This document shows positions 35,801 to 43,754 of a stretch of 64,000 nt of DNA, piece by piece. The position numbers and the translations under genes are program-made. Under the pieces are notes generated by a model that made no database searches, had not been told where the DNA came from, and was given only the letters and a program-made list of their open reading frames with translations. Each line of letters starts with the position of its first letter. Within the stretch, counting starts at the first letter, position 1. The DNA comes from Oxalobacteraceae bacterium OTU3CAMAD1 (lineage in GTDB: Bacteria > Pseudomonadota > Gammaproteobacteria > Burkholderiales > Burkholderiaceae_D), in contig CP099650.1 of NCBI GenBank assembly GCA_024123915.1, positions 1,178,001 to 1,242,000 on the forward strand. The letters run 5' to 3'.

Positions 35801-37021
35801 ATGGAGCTTGTCCCTATCTATAAGCGTGTTATTGGGCTGGACGTGCATCAAGCCCAGATCACGGCATGCGCCGTCATCGAGGAAACGGACGGGAATACAC
35901 GCGTTGAATTTCGACAGTTCGGCACCTTTAAAAAGGACCGGCGCGCACTGGCCGAATGGGCCGTCTCACTGCAACCGGAACTGGTGGTCATGGAGAGCAC
36001 CGGTATCTACTGGAAAAGCCCATTCGCGGCACTGGAGGTAGCCGGACTGCTGCCGCTGGTGGTCAATTCCAAGCATGTGAAAAACGTTCCTGGACGCAAA
36101 ACCGATATTGGCGATGCGCAATGGCTGGCGATCCTGGCCCGTGCTGGGTTGCTGCGCAATTCGTTTGTGCCTCCGGCGCAATTGCGGGAACTGCGGCTCA
36201 TTTCGCGGCAACGGCAAAAGCTGGTCGGCCTGCTCGCTTCGGAGAAGAATCGGCTGCACAAGGTGCTCACCGACGGCGGCATACGGCTGGGCGTGGTTGT
36301 CAGCGATGTGCATGGGCAATCGGCACGCGCCATGGTCAAAGCCCTGATCGACAACCGGCCGACACAAGACGTGCTGAGCCACGCCAGCCGCCGGCTTAAA
36401 GCCAGCCGCGAAGAATTGTTCGACGCATTGCAGGGCGAACTGACTGACAGCCACCGCTTCGTGCTGGCCGAATTGATGGCGCACATCGAGGAAACGGAGG
36501 CGCGCATCGCGCGCTTCGACAAGCGATTGCTCGCCGGCCTTACGCTACACCAGCATCAATTGGCGCTGCTGCAAACCATTCCAGGCGTTGACCTGATCGG
36601 CGCCGCCATGCTGCTGGTGGAAATCGGCACCGATATGGATGCCTTCGGCAGCGCCGAACGACTCGCCTCGTGGACCGGACTTTGTCCGGGCAATAACGAA
36701 TCAGCAGGCAAGCGCAAATCGGGAAAAATCCGGCGCGGCAACCCTTACGTCCGCCGCTTGTTCTGTGAGTTCGCCCAGGCCGCCAGTCGCAGCACTTCCG
36801 TCTTCAAACTCAAGTTTCAGGCCCTGGTGATCCGGCGCGGACACAAACGGTCCATCATCGCCATCGCGCACAAAATGCTGCGCACCATCTTCGTCATGCT
36901 CAAACGGAACGAGTACTACCGGGATAGTTCCGTCGACTACGAAGCGCTATCGGTAAAACGCAACATGCCCCGCTGGATCAAGGCCATGGCGAAGTTCGGG
37001 ATGACGCCCGCTTCTCTCTGA
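35801..37021 (+). CDS. IS110-family transposase (DEDD serine recombinase-type)
   Basis: A 406-residue, apparently intact transposase. The N-terminal RuvC-like domain shows GLDVHQ (Asp), VMESTGIYW (Glu) and GRKTDIGDAQWLA (two Asp), the DEDD set. The C-terminal transposase-20 domain has LLQTIPGVDLIGAAMLLVEIG and GLCPGNNESAGKRKSGKIRRGN, including the serine region used for cleavage in this family. RBS GGAAGGA is partly buried in a hairpin. No frameshift or internal stop, so the element may be mobile. Confidence 0.95.
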   Translation: MELVPIYKRVIGLDVHQAQITACAVIEETDGNTRVEFRQFGTFKKDRRALAEWAVSLQPELVVMESTGIYWKSPFAALEVAGLLPLVVNSKHVKNVPGRKTDIGDAQWLAILARAGLLRNSFVPPAQLRELRLISRQRQKLVGLLASEKNRLHKVLTDGGIRLGVVVSDVHGQSARAMVKALIDNRPTQDVLSHASRRLKASREELFDALQGELTDSHRFVLAELMAHIEETEARIARFDKRLLAGLTLHQHQLALLQTIPGVDLIGAAMLLVEIGTDMDAFGSAERLASWTGLCPGNNESAGKRKSGKIRRGNPYVRRLFCEFAQAASRSTSVFKLKFQALVIRRGHKRSIIAIAHKMLRTIFVMLKRNEYYRDSSVDYEALSVKRNMPRWIKAMAKFGMTPASL

Positions 37022-37118
37022 CTTGATCCAGCAGCCAAACAACAATGGTCTTCAGCGGCCAGGTATTGTCACGTCTTCAACACCAGTTCTTTCATGTTAC
37101 GTGTCTCCGCGAGGGAGC

Positions 37119-37724
37119 TTAATTCGTCGATGATTCATTGGCCGCCGTTGCCGAACCGTTGGAGGACCCGCTCGTGGAACCGCTGGCGCTCACCGTTGGC
37201 TTGGCCGCCATGGCCGCAGCGCCGCTATTCCCGGCGCCTTCGGCTGCAGCCTGGCGGCCGCCGTTGACGGCGCCCGAGACATTCGCCGCGCTCGACTGCG
37301 CGTAGCCACGGGTATTCTCCGCCTGCGTCCCGGCCGCGTCGCGCAACGGGCTGGCAGCGCCGCGTGCGCCTTGCACGGCGCTGCTGGCGATCATGCCGGC
37401 GCCACCACTGTCCGCGCCGAACGCGCCTTGCGCGCCGCCGCTGGCGTTGCCGCCGCCCTGGCTGGCCGTATTGCTGGCTTTGTTGGCGTTGGCGGTCTCC
37501 CCGGCGCCGGCGCCATTGCGCGTCTGCCGCAACTGGTCTGCGTTGATCGTCCCGGCCGCCGAGCGCGTGAACGAACCCATGCCGCTCATTTGTCCGCCTA
37601 TGCTGCCGGCGCCTCCGACCATGCCGCCCACGCCTCCGCGCCCCAGCAATTGCGCATGCGCCGAGCAGGCGACGCCGATGGACAGGACGATGATCAGTTG
37701 TTTTGCGATGGTGACGTTTTTCAT
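37119..37724 (-). CDS. Exported Gly/Ala/Ser-rich hypothetical protein
   Basis: A 201-residue protein with signal peptide (ending CSAHAQ) and perfect AAGGAG RBS. The mature chain is low-complexity: GRGGVGGMVGGAGSIGGQM, then Ala/Asn/Gly-rich segments and a Ser/Thr-rich tail. No recognisable domain. It lies between the IS110 element and the S8 protease gene on the same strand as the latter (100-nt gap) and may be a surface or secreted filler protein, or a protease substrate; both are speculative. Confidence 0.7.
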   Translation of the reverse strand: MKNVTIAKQLIIVLSIGVACSAHAQLLGRGGVGGMVGGAGSIGGQMSGMGSFTRSAAGTINADQLRQTRNGAGAGETANANKASNTASQGGGNASGGAQGAFGADSGGAGMIASSAVQGARGAASPLRDAAGTQAENTRGYAQSSAANVSGAVNGGRQAAAEGAGNSGAAAMAAKPTVSASGSTSGSSNGSATAANESSTN

Positions 37725-37824
37725 GATGTTCTCCTTGTTGGCGCCACGGACTATCCGCAGCTTTCATAAGGAAAACGCCCGGGCTCGGCCGTTTAATCCA
37801 TCGCGATGAAAATATTTTTGAAAA

Positions 37825-39171
37825 TTATCGGAATGCCGACGGATCGGTGCGAAACGCCGCGCCCACCACGCCGTAGCCGGTTTCGTTGCTGATGGTGCCG
37901 GCGGCGACGCCGGACGCGGTTTTCGCGACGGCGGCAAGGGCCTGCCTGGCCGTGTCCGCGCCCGGCCGATCCAGCGCGCCGGCCAGCAGGGCGGCGACGA
38001 TGGGCGACGCGAACGATGTGCCGCGCACGGTCCGGTAGGGCGGGGCGCCGACGGCGGCGCTCACCATTTGATTGCCGGGCGCGGCGAACATCACCTGCGG
38101 CCCGCGCGCGGCCTCGGGCAGCGGCCGGCCTTTGGCATCGACGCCGCTCACGCCGACCACGCCCGGATAACTGGCCGGATACAGCGGCGGCGCGGCGGGA
38201 CCGTCGTTGCCGACCGCCGCCACCAGCAGATGGCCGCGCTGCACCAGGCGCCTGACGACCTGCTCGAGTATCCGGTTGGGCGGTCCGACCAGGCTGATGT
38301 TGATCACCGCGATCTGTTCCCTGGCCAGCCAGGCCAGCGCGCCGGCGATCCGCGACGCCGAGCCGCCCGTGGCGCTGTCGCAATAGATGTCGGCCGCGTA
38401 CAGGGTGGCGTCCGGCGCCACGCCCGTGAACCGGGGTGAATGCCCGATCATCAGCGCGGCCACCGCCGTGCCGTGCGGATTGGGATGGCTGGCGCCGTCG
38501 CAGCCCCAGGTGACGATGGCGGCGTCGCGAAACACCTCGTGTTCGCGGGCCACGCCGCCGTCGACGAGGCCGACACGGACGGCGCCGGGCGTGCCGGCCG
38601 TCCCCGCGTTCCGGTCTTTTCGTTGCTGGGCCTGGGCCTGGGCTTGGGGTTCCGGCGCGCCGGCGCTGCCCGTATAGATATGATTGAAGTCGTAGACGCC
38701 GTCGGGATCGGCCGCGCGCAGACGTTCCAGCATGGCGGCCGTGTCGGCGCCATCGGGTACGCGCAGCACGGTGACGGCGTCTTCGCCGCCATCATCGACG
38801 ACGATCAAGCCGGCCGACCGGGCCGCCGCGATGCCGGCCGGGCTGGGCGACCAGGCCAGGATTTCGCGGCGCACCACCGGTTCGCCGCGCGGGTCGGCCT
38901 CCAGCGCGTCGCGGTGGCGCTGGAGCAGGTCGCCGATCTGGTTCAGGCGCAGCGCCCGCAGATCGACGATGTCGGCGCGCTGCAGCAGGCGCCGGCCCGG
39001 TTCGCGCAGCACGTTGCCGTCGAGGCCGTCCTGCAGCGGCACTTGCGGCAATTGCGGCAGCTGCACCTGCGGCAGGCGCAGCTGCGCTGCGGCGGCGCCG
39101 GCGGCCAGGGAACACGCCAGCGCGACAAGCAGTCGCAGCCGTCGCACTTTAAGTAGCGATCTGTTTAGCAT
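37825..39171 (-). CDS. S8 (subtilisin-like) serine peptidase
   Basis: A 448-residue exported peptidase. A signal peptide is followed by an L-P-Q repeat segment (LPQVQLPQLPQVPL), an about 130-residue inhibitor-like prodomain and the catalytic domain: Asp204 (VGLVDGGV), His233 (NPHGTAVAAL), Asn322 (VGNDGP) and Ser386 (RGTSFASP). A Gln/Ala linker precedes the domain. Divergent from an ECF sigma/anti-sigma operon (94-bp gap), a recurring arrangement that suggests control by that sigma factor. Confidence 0.92.
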   Translation of the reverse strand: MLNRSLLKVRRLRLLVALACSLAAGAAAAQLRLPQVQLPQLPQVPLQDGLDGNVLREPGRRLLQRADIVDLRALRLNQIGDLLQRHRDALEADPRGEPVVRREILAWSPSPAGIAAARSAGLIVVDDGGEDAVTVLRVPDGADTAAMLERLRAADPDGVYDFNHIYTGSAGAPEPQAQAQAQQRKDRNAGTAGTPGAVRVGLVDGGVAREHEVFRDAAIVTWGCDGASHPNPHGTAVAALMIGHSPRFTGVAPDATLYAADIYCDSATGGSASRIAGALAWLAREQIAVINISLVGPPNRILEQVVRRLVQRGHLLVAAVGNDGPAAPPLYPASYPGVVGVSGVDAKGRPLPEAARGPQVMFAAPGNQMVSAAVGAPPYRTVRGTSFASPIVAALLAGALDRPGADTARQALAAVAKTASGVAAGTISNETGYGVVGAAFRTDPSAFR

Positions 39172-39265
39172 AATGGACGGATGATAGTATAAGCATAGCG
39201 CTTCTAATGAATAAACGAACGGGACAGGGATTAAAATCCCTGCCCCCGACGTTTACCTGGTATCC

Positions 39266-39769
39266 ATGACCGCAAACGCCACCATCAACAACGATATCGC
39301 CGCCCTGCTGCCGCGCTTGCGCCGGTTCGCCCGCACCATCGTCTACAACCGCGAGGACGCGGACGACCTGGTGCAGATCGCCGTCGAGCGGGCGCTGGCG
39401 CGCAGCGCGCAGTGGCAGCCGGAAACGCGCCTGGACAGCTGGATCTTCAGGATCATGAAAAACGCCTGGATCGACGAGGTGCGCTCGCGCATCCGGCGCG
39501 ACAACCTGTTCGCGCCGGAAGAGGCGGGCGAGCACGTCGGCGACCAGGCGGCCGAAGCGCAGCAGCAACGGATGGCGATCGAGAAGGCGGTCGGCATGCT
39601 GTCCGAGGAGCACCGCATGGTGGTGGCGCTGGTGCTGGTCGACGGCATGCCGTACAAAGAGGCTTCCGAGGTGCTGGAGATTCCGATGGGCACCCTGACC
39701 AGCCGGCTGGTGCGTGCCCGCACGGCATTGCAGGAAATATTATCCGATCAAAAGAGGACCGCGACATGA
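39266..39769 (+). CDS. ECF-type RNA polymerase sigma factor
   Basis: A 167-residue sigma70-family protein. Region 2: LPRLRRFARTIVYNREDADDLVQIAVERAL and DSWIFRIMKNAWIDEVR; region 4: LSEEHRMVVALVLVDGMPYKEASEVLEIPMGTLTSRLVRAR. No region 1 or 3. Its stop overlaps the start of the next gene (ATGA), a membrane anti-sigma factor. The signal is unknown. Confidence 0.93.
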   Translation: MTANATINNDIAALLPRLRRFARTIVYNREDADDLVQIAVERALARSAQWQPETRLDSWIFRIMKNAWIDEVRSRIRRDNLFAPEEAGEHVGDQAAEAQQQRMAIEKAVGMLSEEHRMVVALVLVDGMPYKEASEVLEIPMGTLTSRLVRARTALQEILSDQKRTAT

Positions 39770-40551
39770 GCTTTTCCGACGAAACCCTGATGGCCTACGC
39801 CGATGGCGAGCTGGCCGAGCCGGCGCTCGGCGAGGTCGAACGCGCGGTGCGCATCGATCCGGCCGTCGCCGCGAGGGTGGCGCAGCACCGGGCGCTGCGG
39901 GCCGATGTGTTTGCCGCCTTCGCCCCCGTCGCCGACGAGCCGGTTCCGCCCAGGCTGGTGGCGGCGGCCTTGCCGGGCAAGGTGGCCGATCTGAGCGCGG
40001 TGCGCGCCGCCCGCGCCGGTGGGGCACATCACGCGGCGTCGTCGGCGTCCCACGCGGCCGAGCACGGGGAGCGCGGTCGCTGGTCGTGGCGGGAGTGGGG
40101 CGGCGTGGCCGCCTCGCTGGCGGTCGGGGTGCTGGTCGGGAGCCTGGTGCTGGGCGGCGGCGCGCGCGAAGGGGCGGGCGGGACGGCCATCGCCGTGGCC
40201 GGGGCCGACGGCGCGCTGGTGGCGCGTGGGCCGCTGTCGAATGCGCTGTCGCAGCAGTTGGCCGAGACGCGCGGCGGGGCGGTCGATATCGGCGTCAGCT
40301 TCGCGGCCAAGGATGGCGCGCTGTGCCGCAGCTTTACGATGCGCCAGTCTGCCGGCCTTGCCTGCCGCAGCGGCGAGCAATGGAAGCTGGTGATGATGAC
40401 CGAGGCGATAAAGGAAGAGGCGGGCGGGTATCGTCAGGCCGGCAGCGCGATGCCGCCGGCGGTGCTGGAGGCGATCGACGCCCGCATCGGCGGCACGACC
40501 CTGGATGCGCAAGGCGAGCAGGCGGCCAAGCTGCGCGGCTGGAAGCGGTGA
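39766..40551 (+). CDS. Membrane-anchored anti-sigma factor
   Basis: A 261-residue protein. N-terminal cytoplasmic anti-sigma helices (MSFSDETLMAYADGELAEPALGEVERAVR), a His/Ala-rich linker, one transmembrane helix (VAASLAVGVLVGSLVLGGGA, about 116-135) and a periplasmic domain with two Cys (ALCRSF; GLACRSG). There is no zinc-binding H-x3-C-x2-C motif, so it is not a redox ZAS protein of the RsrA type. RBS AGAGGA lies within the sigma gene; 4-nt overlap implies stoichiometric synthesis. Confidence 0.88.
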   Translation: MSFSDETLMAYADGELAEPALGEVERAVRIDPAVAARVAQHRALRADVFAAFAPVADEPVPPRLVAAALPGKVADLSAVRAARAGGAHHAASSASHAAEHGERGRWSWREWGGVAASLAVGVLVGSLVLGGGAREGAGGTAIAVAGADGALVARGPLSNALSQQLAETRGGAVDIGVSFAAKDGALCRSFTMRQSAGLACRSGEQWKLVMMTEAIKEEAGGYRQAGSAMPPAVLEAIDARIGGTTLDAQGEQAAKLRGWKR

Positions 40552-40573
40552 TCCGCCCGTTTCGTTTCGCGGA

Positions 40574-41002
40574 TCAGCCGAAGCGGTTGGCGGCCGCGTA
40601 GCCGGCAACGGCAGCCGCAGCCGACAACAGGCCGCCCCAGACGATATCGATCAAGGTCAGTCCGAGCGGCCAGGCTTTCAGGACGGAGTAGTTGGTCAGG
40701 TCGTAGGTGCCGTAGGCGACCAGGCCGAGCAGGCCACCGAGCATGGCGGCGGTTTGCCAGCTGTCGGCGCGCAGCGCCGGGGCAACCGCGAAGACGACCA
40801 CGCCGACGGCGAACAGCAGGTAGAAGGCGGCGGCCGACGCCAGTCGGGGCTGGGCCAGCAGCAGGTCTCCGACGGCCTCTTTGTAGGCCGGCCCCATGTA
40901 GAACGTCAGCCACAGCGCATCGATCGCCAGCAGTGCCAACAGCGCGGCGCCGTAGCCGAACGCCCATTGCTGCGCGCCGAGGGAAGTGACGGTGTTGTCC
41001 AT
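40574..41002 (-). CDS. DUF2177 family membrane protein
   Basis: A 142-residue protein with four hydrophobic helices and the DUF2177 signatures AIDALWLTFYMGPAYKEAVGDLL and YGTYDLTNYSVLKAWPLGLTLIDIVWG. Acidic and aromatic residues within the helices are typical. Function unknown. It is downstream of the DJ-1-like gene on the same strand (28-nt gap). Confidence 0.88.
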   Translation of the reverse strand: MDNTVTSLGAQQWAFGYGAALLALLAIDALWLTFYMGPAYKEAVGDLLLAQPRLASAAAFYLLFAVGVVVFAVAPALRADSWQTAAMLGGLLGLVAYGTYDLTNYSVLKAWPLGLTLIDIVWGGLLSAAAAVAGYAAANRFG

Positions 41003-41030
41003 GGGGCGGGTCCTTATTTAATTTTAACGG

Positions 41031-41708
41031 TTACTTCAGCAGTTTAAGCAATTCTTCGGCGGCGACTTCAGACGACGCCGGATTTTGCCCCGTGACCAGC
41101 AGGCCGTCGGTGACCGCGTACGGCTGCCAGTCGCCCAGCTTGGAATACATGCCGCCCCGCTCGCGCAGCATGTCCTCGACCAGGAACGGCACCACCTTGG
41201 TCAGGCCGACCGCCTCTTCCTCGGTGTTGGTGAAGCCGGTCACCTTCTTGCTGTTGACCAGCGGCTTGCCGTCCGGGCCGTTCACGTGGCGCAGCACGCC
41301 CGGCGCGTGGCAGACGGCGGCGACCGGCTTGCCGGCCGCGATCATCGCTTCGATCAGCGCGATCGAGTCGCGGTCCTCGGCCAGGTCCCACAGCGGACCA
41401 TGCCCGCCCGGATAGAAGACGGCGTCGAAATCGGCCGCCGACACATCGGACAATTTGCCGGTATTGGCCAGGGCCGCTTGCGCCTCCGGATCGGACTTGA
41501 AGCGTTTGGTCGCTTCGGTCTGCGCGTCGGCCTCGTCGCTTTTCGGATCGAGCGGCGGCTGGCCGCCCTTCGGCGACACCACGGTCAGGTTCGCGCCAGC
41601 TTCCTTGAGCTTGTAGTACGGCGCGGCGAATTCCTCCAGCCAGAAGCCGGTTTTCTTGCCGGTGTCGCCGAGTTGGTCGTGCGAGGTCAGTACCATAAGA
41701 ATGTTCAT
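41031..41708 (-). CDS. DJ-1/PfpI-family type 1 glutamine amidotransferase-like protein (Hsp31-like)
   Basis: A 225-residue protein of the DJ-1 superfamily. The nucleophile Cys is in AVCHAPGVL, with PGGHGPLWDL and Glu near the N-terminus (GFWLEEFAAPYY) making the Cys-His-Glu pattern of Hsp31/glyoxalase-III-type proteins. Probable role in methylglyoxal or glycation defence, or protein quality control. Downstream of the metallo-beta-lactamase-fold gene by 18 nt, so likely co-transcribed. Confidence 0.92.
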   Translation of the reverse strand: MNILMVLTSHDQLGDTGKKTGFWLEEFAAPYYKLKEAGANLTVVSPKGGQPPLDPKSDEADAQTEATKRFKSDPEAQAALANTGKLSDVSAADFDAVFYPGGHGPLWDLAEDRDSIALIEAMIAAGKPVAAVCHAPGVLRHVNGPDGKPLVNSKKVTGFTNTEEEAVGLTKVVPFLVEDMLRERGGMYSKLGDWQPYAVTDGLLVTGQNPASSEVAAEELLKLLK

Positions 41709-41726
41709 GTGTGTCCTTTGTGTGGA

Positions 41727-42563
41727 TTAGAAGTCCAGCTTGTCGCCGGGATTGATGGCCATGACCTTGATCTTGCTGTGGCCCAGCGCCGCGCTGTATT
41801 CGGCCGGCGTGCCTTTGAGCTGTGGCGTGGTGCCGTAGTGCATGGGGATGACGTAGCGCGGGTGCAGCCATTCGCGCGTCGCCATCGCGGCGTCCTTGGG
41901 GCTCATGACGAAGTGGCCGCCGATCGGCATCAGCGCCAGGTCCGGCTTGTAGTAGTCGCCGATGAATTTCATGTCGCCGAACAGGCCGGTGTCGCCCATG
42001 TGATAAATCTTGAAGCCGTTTTCCAGCTCGATGATGTAGCCGACCGGTTCGCCGCCGACGTGCACTTCGTCCTTGCCGGTGGCCGGATTCTTCCAGCCCA
42101 ACTCCGAGCTGTGCTCGGCGTGGACGGCGGTGATCTTGATGTCCGGGCCGAGCGGGGTGACGGTGCCGCTCTTGCCGAAGCGTACCGCCTGCGTGGCCGG
42201 CAGGATGTCCAGTGCCACCACCGATTGCATCAGTCCCGCCGGGCCGTAGACGGGCACGTTGTTCAACTTCGCCAGCGCCGGGGCGTCGGCGAAGTGGTCG
42301 TTGTGCCCGTGCGTGACCAGGATCAGGTCGACCTTGCCCAGGGCTTCCAGATTTTTATAGGCAGGCGGCGTCTTCGGATTGGAGGTCAGCCATGGATCGA
42401 CGACGATGACCTTGCCGCCCGGCGTGGTGATCTTGAATGTTGCTTGTCCCAGCCACTGCACTTCTGTCCTGTTGCTCTTGCTGTCCTGGGCCGAGGCGGC
42501 GAAGGTGGTGGCGAACAGCAAGGTTGCCGCGATGGCGCGCAAGGTCTTCGGTGTGCCTGACAT
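41727..42563 (-). CDS. Exported metallo-beta-lactamase-fold hydrolase (UPF0173-like)
   Basis: A 278-residue protein; start 42563 has AAGGAG and begins a signal peptide ending ASAQD. Motifs of the UlaG/UPF0173 branch: VQWLGQATFKI, VVDPWL, LVTHGHNDHFADA (metal His), HMGDTGLFGDM and VIPMHYGT. Substrate unknown. Divergent from a histidine phosphatase gene. Confidence 0.9.
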   Translation of the reverse strand: MSGTPKTLRAIAATLLFATTFAASAQDSKSNRTEVQWLGQATFKITTPGGKVIVVDPWLTSNPKTPPAYKNLEALGKVDLILVTHGHNDHFADAPALAKLNNVPVYGPAGLMQSVVALDILPATQAVRFGKSGTVTPLGPDIKITAVHAEHSSELGWKNPATGKDEVHVGGEPVGYIIELENGFKIYHMGDTGLFGDMKFIGDYYKPDLALMPIGGHFVMSPKDAAMATREWLHPRYVIPMHYGTTPQLKGTPAEYSAALGHSKIKVMAINPGDKLDF

Positions 42564-42677
42564 GGAGTGCTCCTTGAGTGGCTGGGTTGAACGTTGAGCA
42601 TACGCCACATGCGAAGAGCGCGTCACACGGTCGAGCTGTGCCGCATACTGTCAACATTAGCTTATACAGGAGGCGCC

Positions 42678-43253
42678 ATGTTGCGTCGTTCATTTATGGG
42701 AATGCTGGCGCTGCTGGGCGCAAGCCCCGCCGGTGCTGGCGATACGGATAGTGAAGGTCTTTGGCGCCGCTTGCGCGAAGGCGGCCATGTGGTGTTGATA
42801 CGCCACGCGGCGACCGTTCCGGGTGTCGGCGACCCGGAAAATTTTAAGCTCGGAGCGTGCGCTACCCAACGCAATTTGTCGGATGGCGGACGGGAGGATG
42901 CGCGCCGCATCGGCGCGGCCTTCCGCGAGCGCGCGGTGCCGGTGTCGCAGGTTCTGTCGAGCCGGTGGTGCCGTTGCATCGATACGGCGCGGCTGGCGTT
43001 CGGCCGGGTGCGGCCGGAGACGATGGTCGATTCGATGTTCAACGATGACGACGCGGCGCGCCAGGGCAAAGTGCGCGCGCTGCGGGCCTATCTGTCCACG
43101 CACAAGGAGCCGGGCAACCTGGTGCTGGTGACCCACGACATCAACATCCGCGTGCTGGTCGGCGAGAGTCTGGCGCAGGGCGAGATGGTGGTGGCGCTGG
43201 CGCAGCCGGACGGCACGCTGAAATCCGTTGGCGTGCTGCCGCTCCCAAAATGA
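42678..43253 (+). CDS. Exported histidine phosphatase family protein
   Basis: A 191-residue protein; start 42678 has a near-perfect AGGAGGCGCC RBS. Signal peptide, then VVLIRHAATVPG (phosphohistidine motif), SSRWCRCIDTARLAF and LVTHDINIRVL (second His). A branch of short periplasmic phosphatases; substrate unknown. A strong stem-loop follows. Confidence 0.9.
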   Translation: MLRRSFMGMLALLGASPAGAGDTDSEGLWRRLREGGHVVLIRHAATVPGVGDPENFKLGACATQRNLSDGGREDARRIGAAFRERAVPVSQVLSSRWCRCIDTARLAFGRVRPETMVDSMFNDDDAARQGKVRALRAYLSTHKEPGNLVLVTHDINIRVLVGESLAQGEMVVALAQPDGTLKSVGVLPLPK

Positions 43254-43257
43254 GAAA

Positions 43258-43286
43258 AGCCGCCACCGCGTTTCGGCGGTGGCGGC
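43258..43286. terminator. Stem-loop between convergent genes
   Basis: AGCCGCCACC pairs with GGTGGCGGCT across a 9-nt loop, flanked by AAAA on the left and CCTTGG on the right; likely terminates the phosphatase and TerB-like genes. Confidence 0.65.
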
Positions 43287-43307
43287 TCCTTGGTCTGTCA
43301 ATTCAGC

Positions 43308-43730
43308 TTAGCGGACCGCCAGCTGCCTGACTTCCTCCTTGACGAAGTGCGACTCCGCCGACCAGATGACGCAAGCACGGGAGAGCAGCTTGGCCTCGGC
43401 GTCGGCCAGCACGCCGTCGGCGTCGGCGATGTTCCACATGGCGCGCAGCAGCTGGCGGCGCAGCGCCGGGTCGTGGATCTCGCCGAGCAGGGCGTCGATG
43501 GTCGCCTCGTCCAGCACCACGTGCTCGTGCTTGACAGAGGTGCTCAGCATGTCCTTGCACAGGTCGTCGACCAGGTCGTGGAAGTTGTCGATATCGATAT
43601 CGATGTACTCCAGCAGCCGCGAACGTTGCAGGGCCTGCAGCTCGGACGGCGCCATGTTGCCGTCCACCACCATGCACAGGGCCACGAGTCGGCCAGCGGC
43701 GCTGGGGCTATCGGTTTCGTAATGTCGCAT
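43308..43730 (-). CDS. TerB-like protein
   Basis: A 140-residue helical protein with the TerB-type pattern: RLVALCMVVDGNMAPSELQAL and IADADGVLADAEAKLLSRA, two acidic helix-loop-helix segments of the tellurite-resistance TerB/DjlA N-terminal fold. Transcribed 24 nt behind the TerC gene. The other ter genes (terA, terD, terZ) are absent, so a general envelope or metal-stress role is more likely than tellurite resistance. Confidence 0.82.
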   Translation of the reverse strand: MRHYETDSPSAAGRLVALCMVVDGNMAPSELQALQRSRLLEYIDIDIDNFHDLVDDLCKDMLSTSVKHEHVVLDEATIDALLGEIHDPALRRQLLRAMWNIADADGVLADAEAKLLSRACVIWSAESHFVKEEVRQLAVR

Positions 43731-43754
43731 TGCGTTACTCCTTCTTGATTTAAC

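Larger units (their letters stand above)
35541..37099 (+). mobile_element. IS110-family insertion sequence inside the REP-like palindrome
   Basis: About 1559 bp. Boundaries are set by reconstruction: joining 35540 to 37100 regenerates the palindrome arm CCGCCCTACGTGTCTCC, the exact complement of the left flank. The dinucleotide TA is present at both junctions (35539-35540 and 37098-37099) and is the likely crossover core. One transposase CDS, a 260-bp left non-coding end and a 78-bp right end; no terminal inverted repeats, as usual for IS110. Confidence 0.85.
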
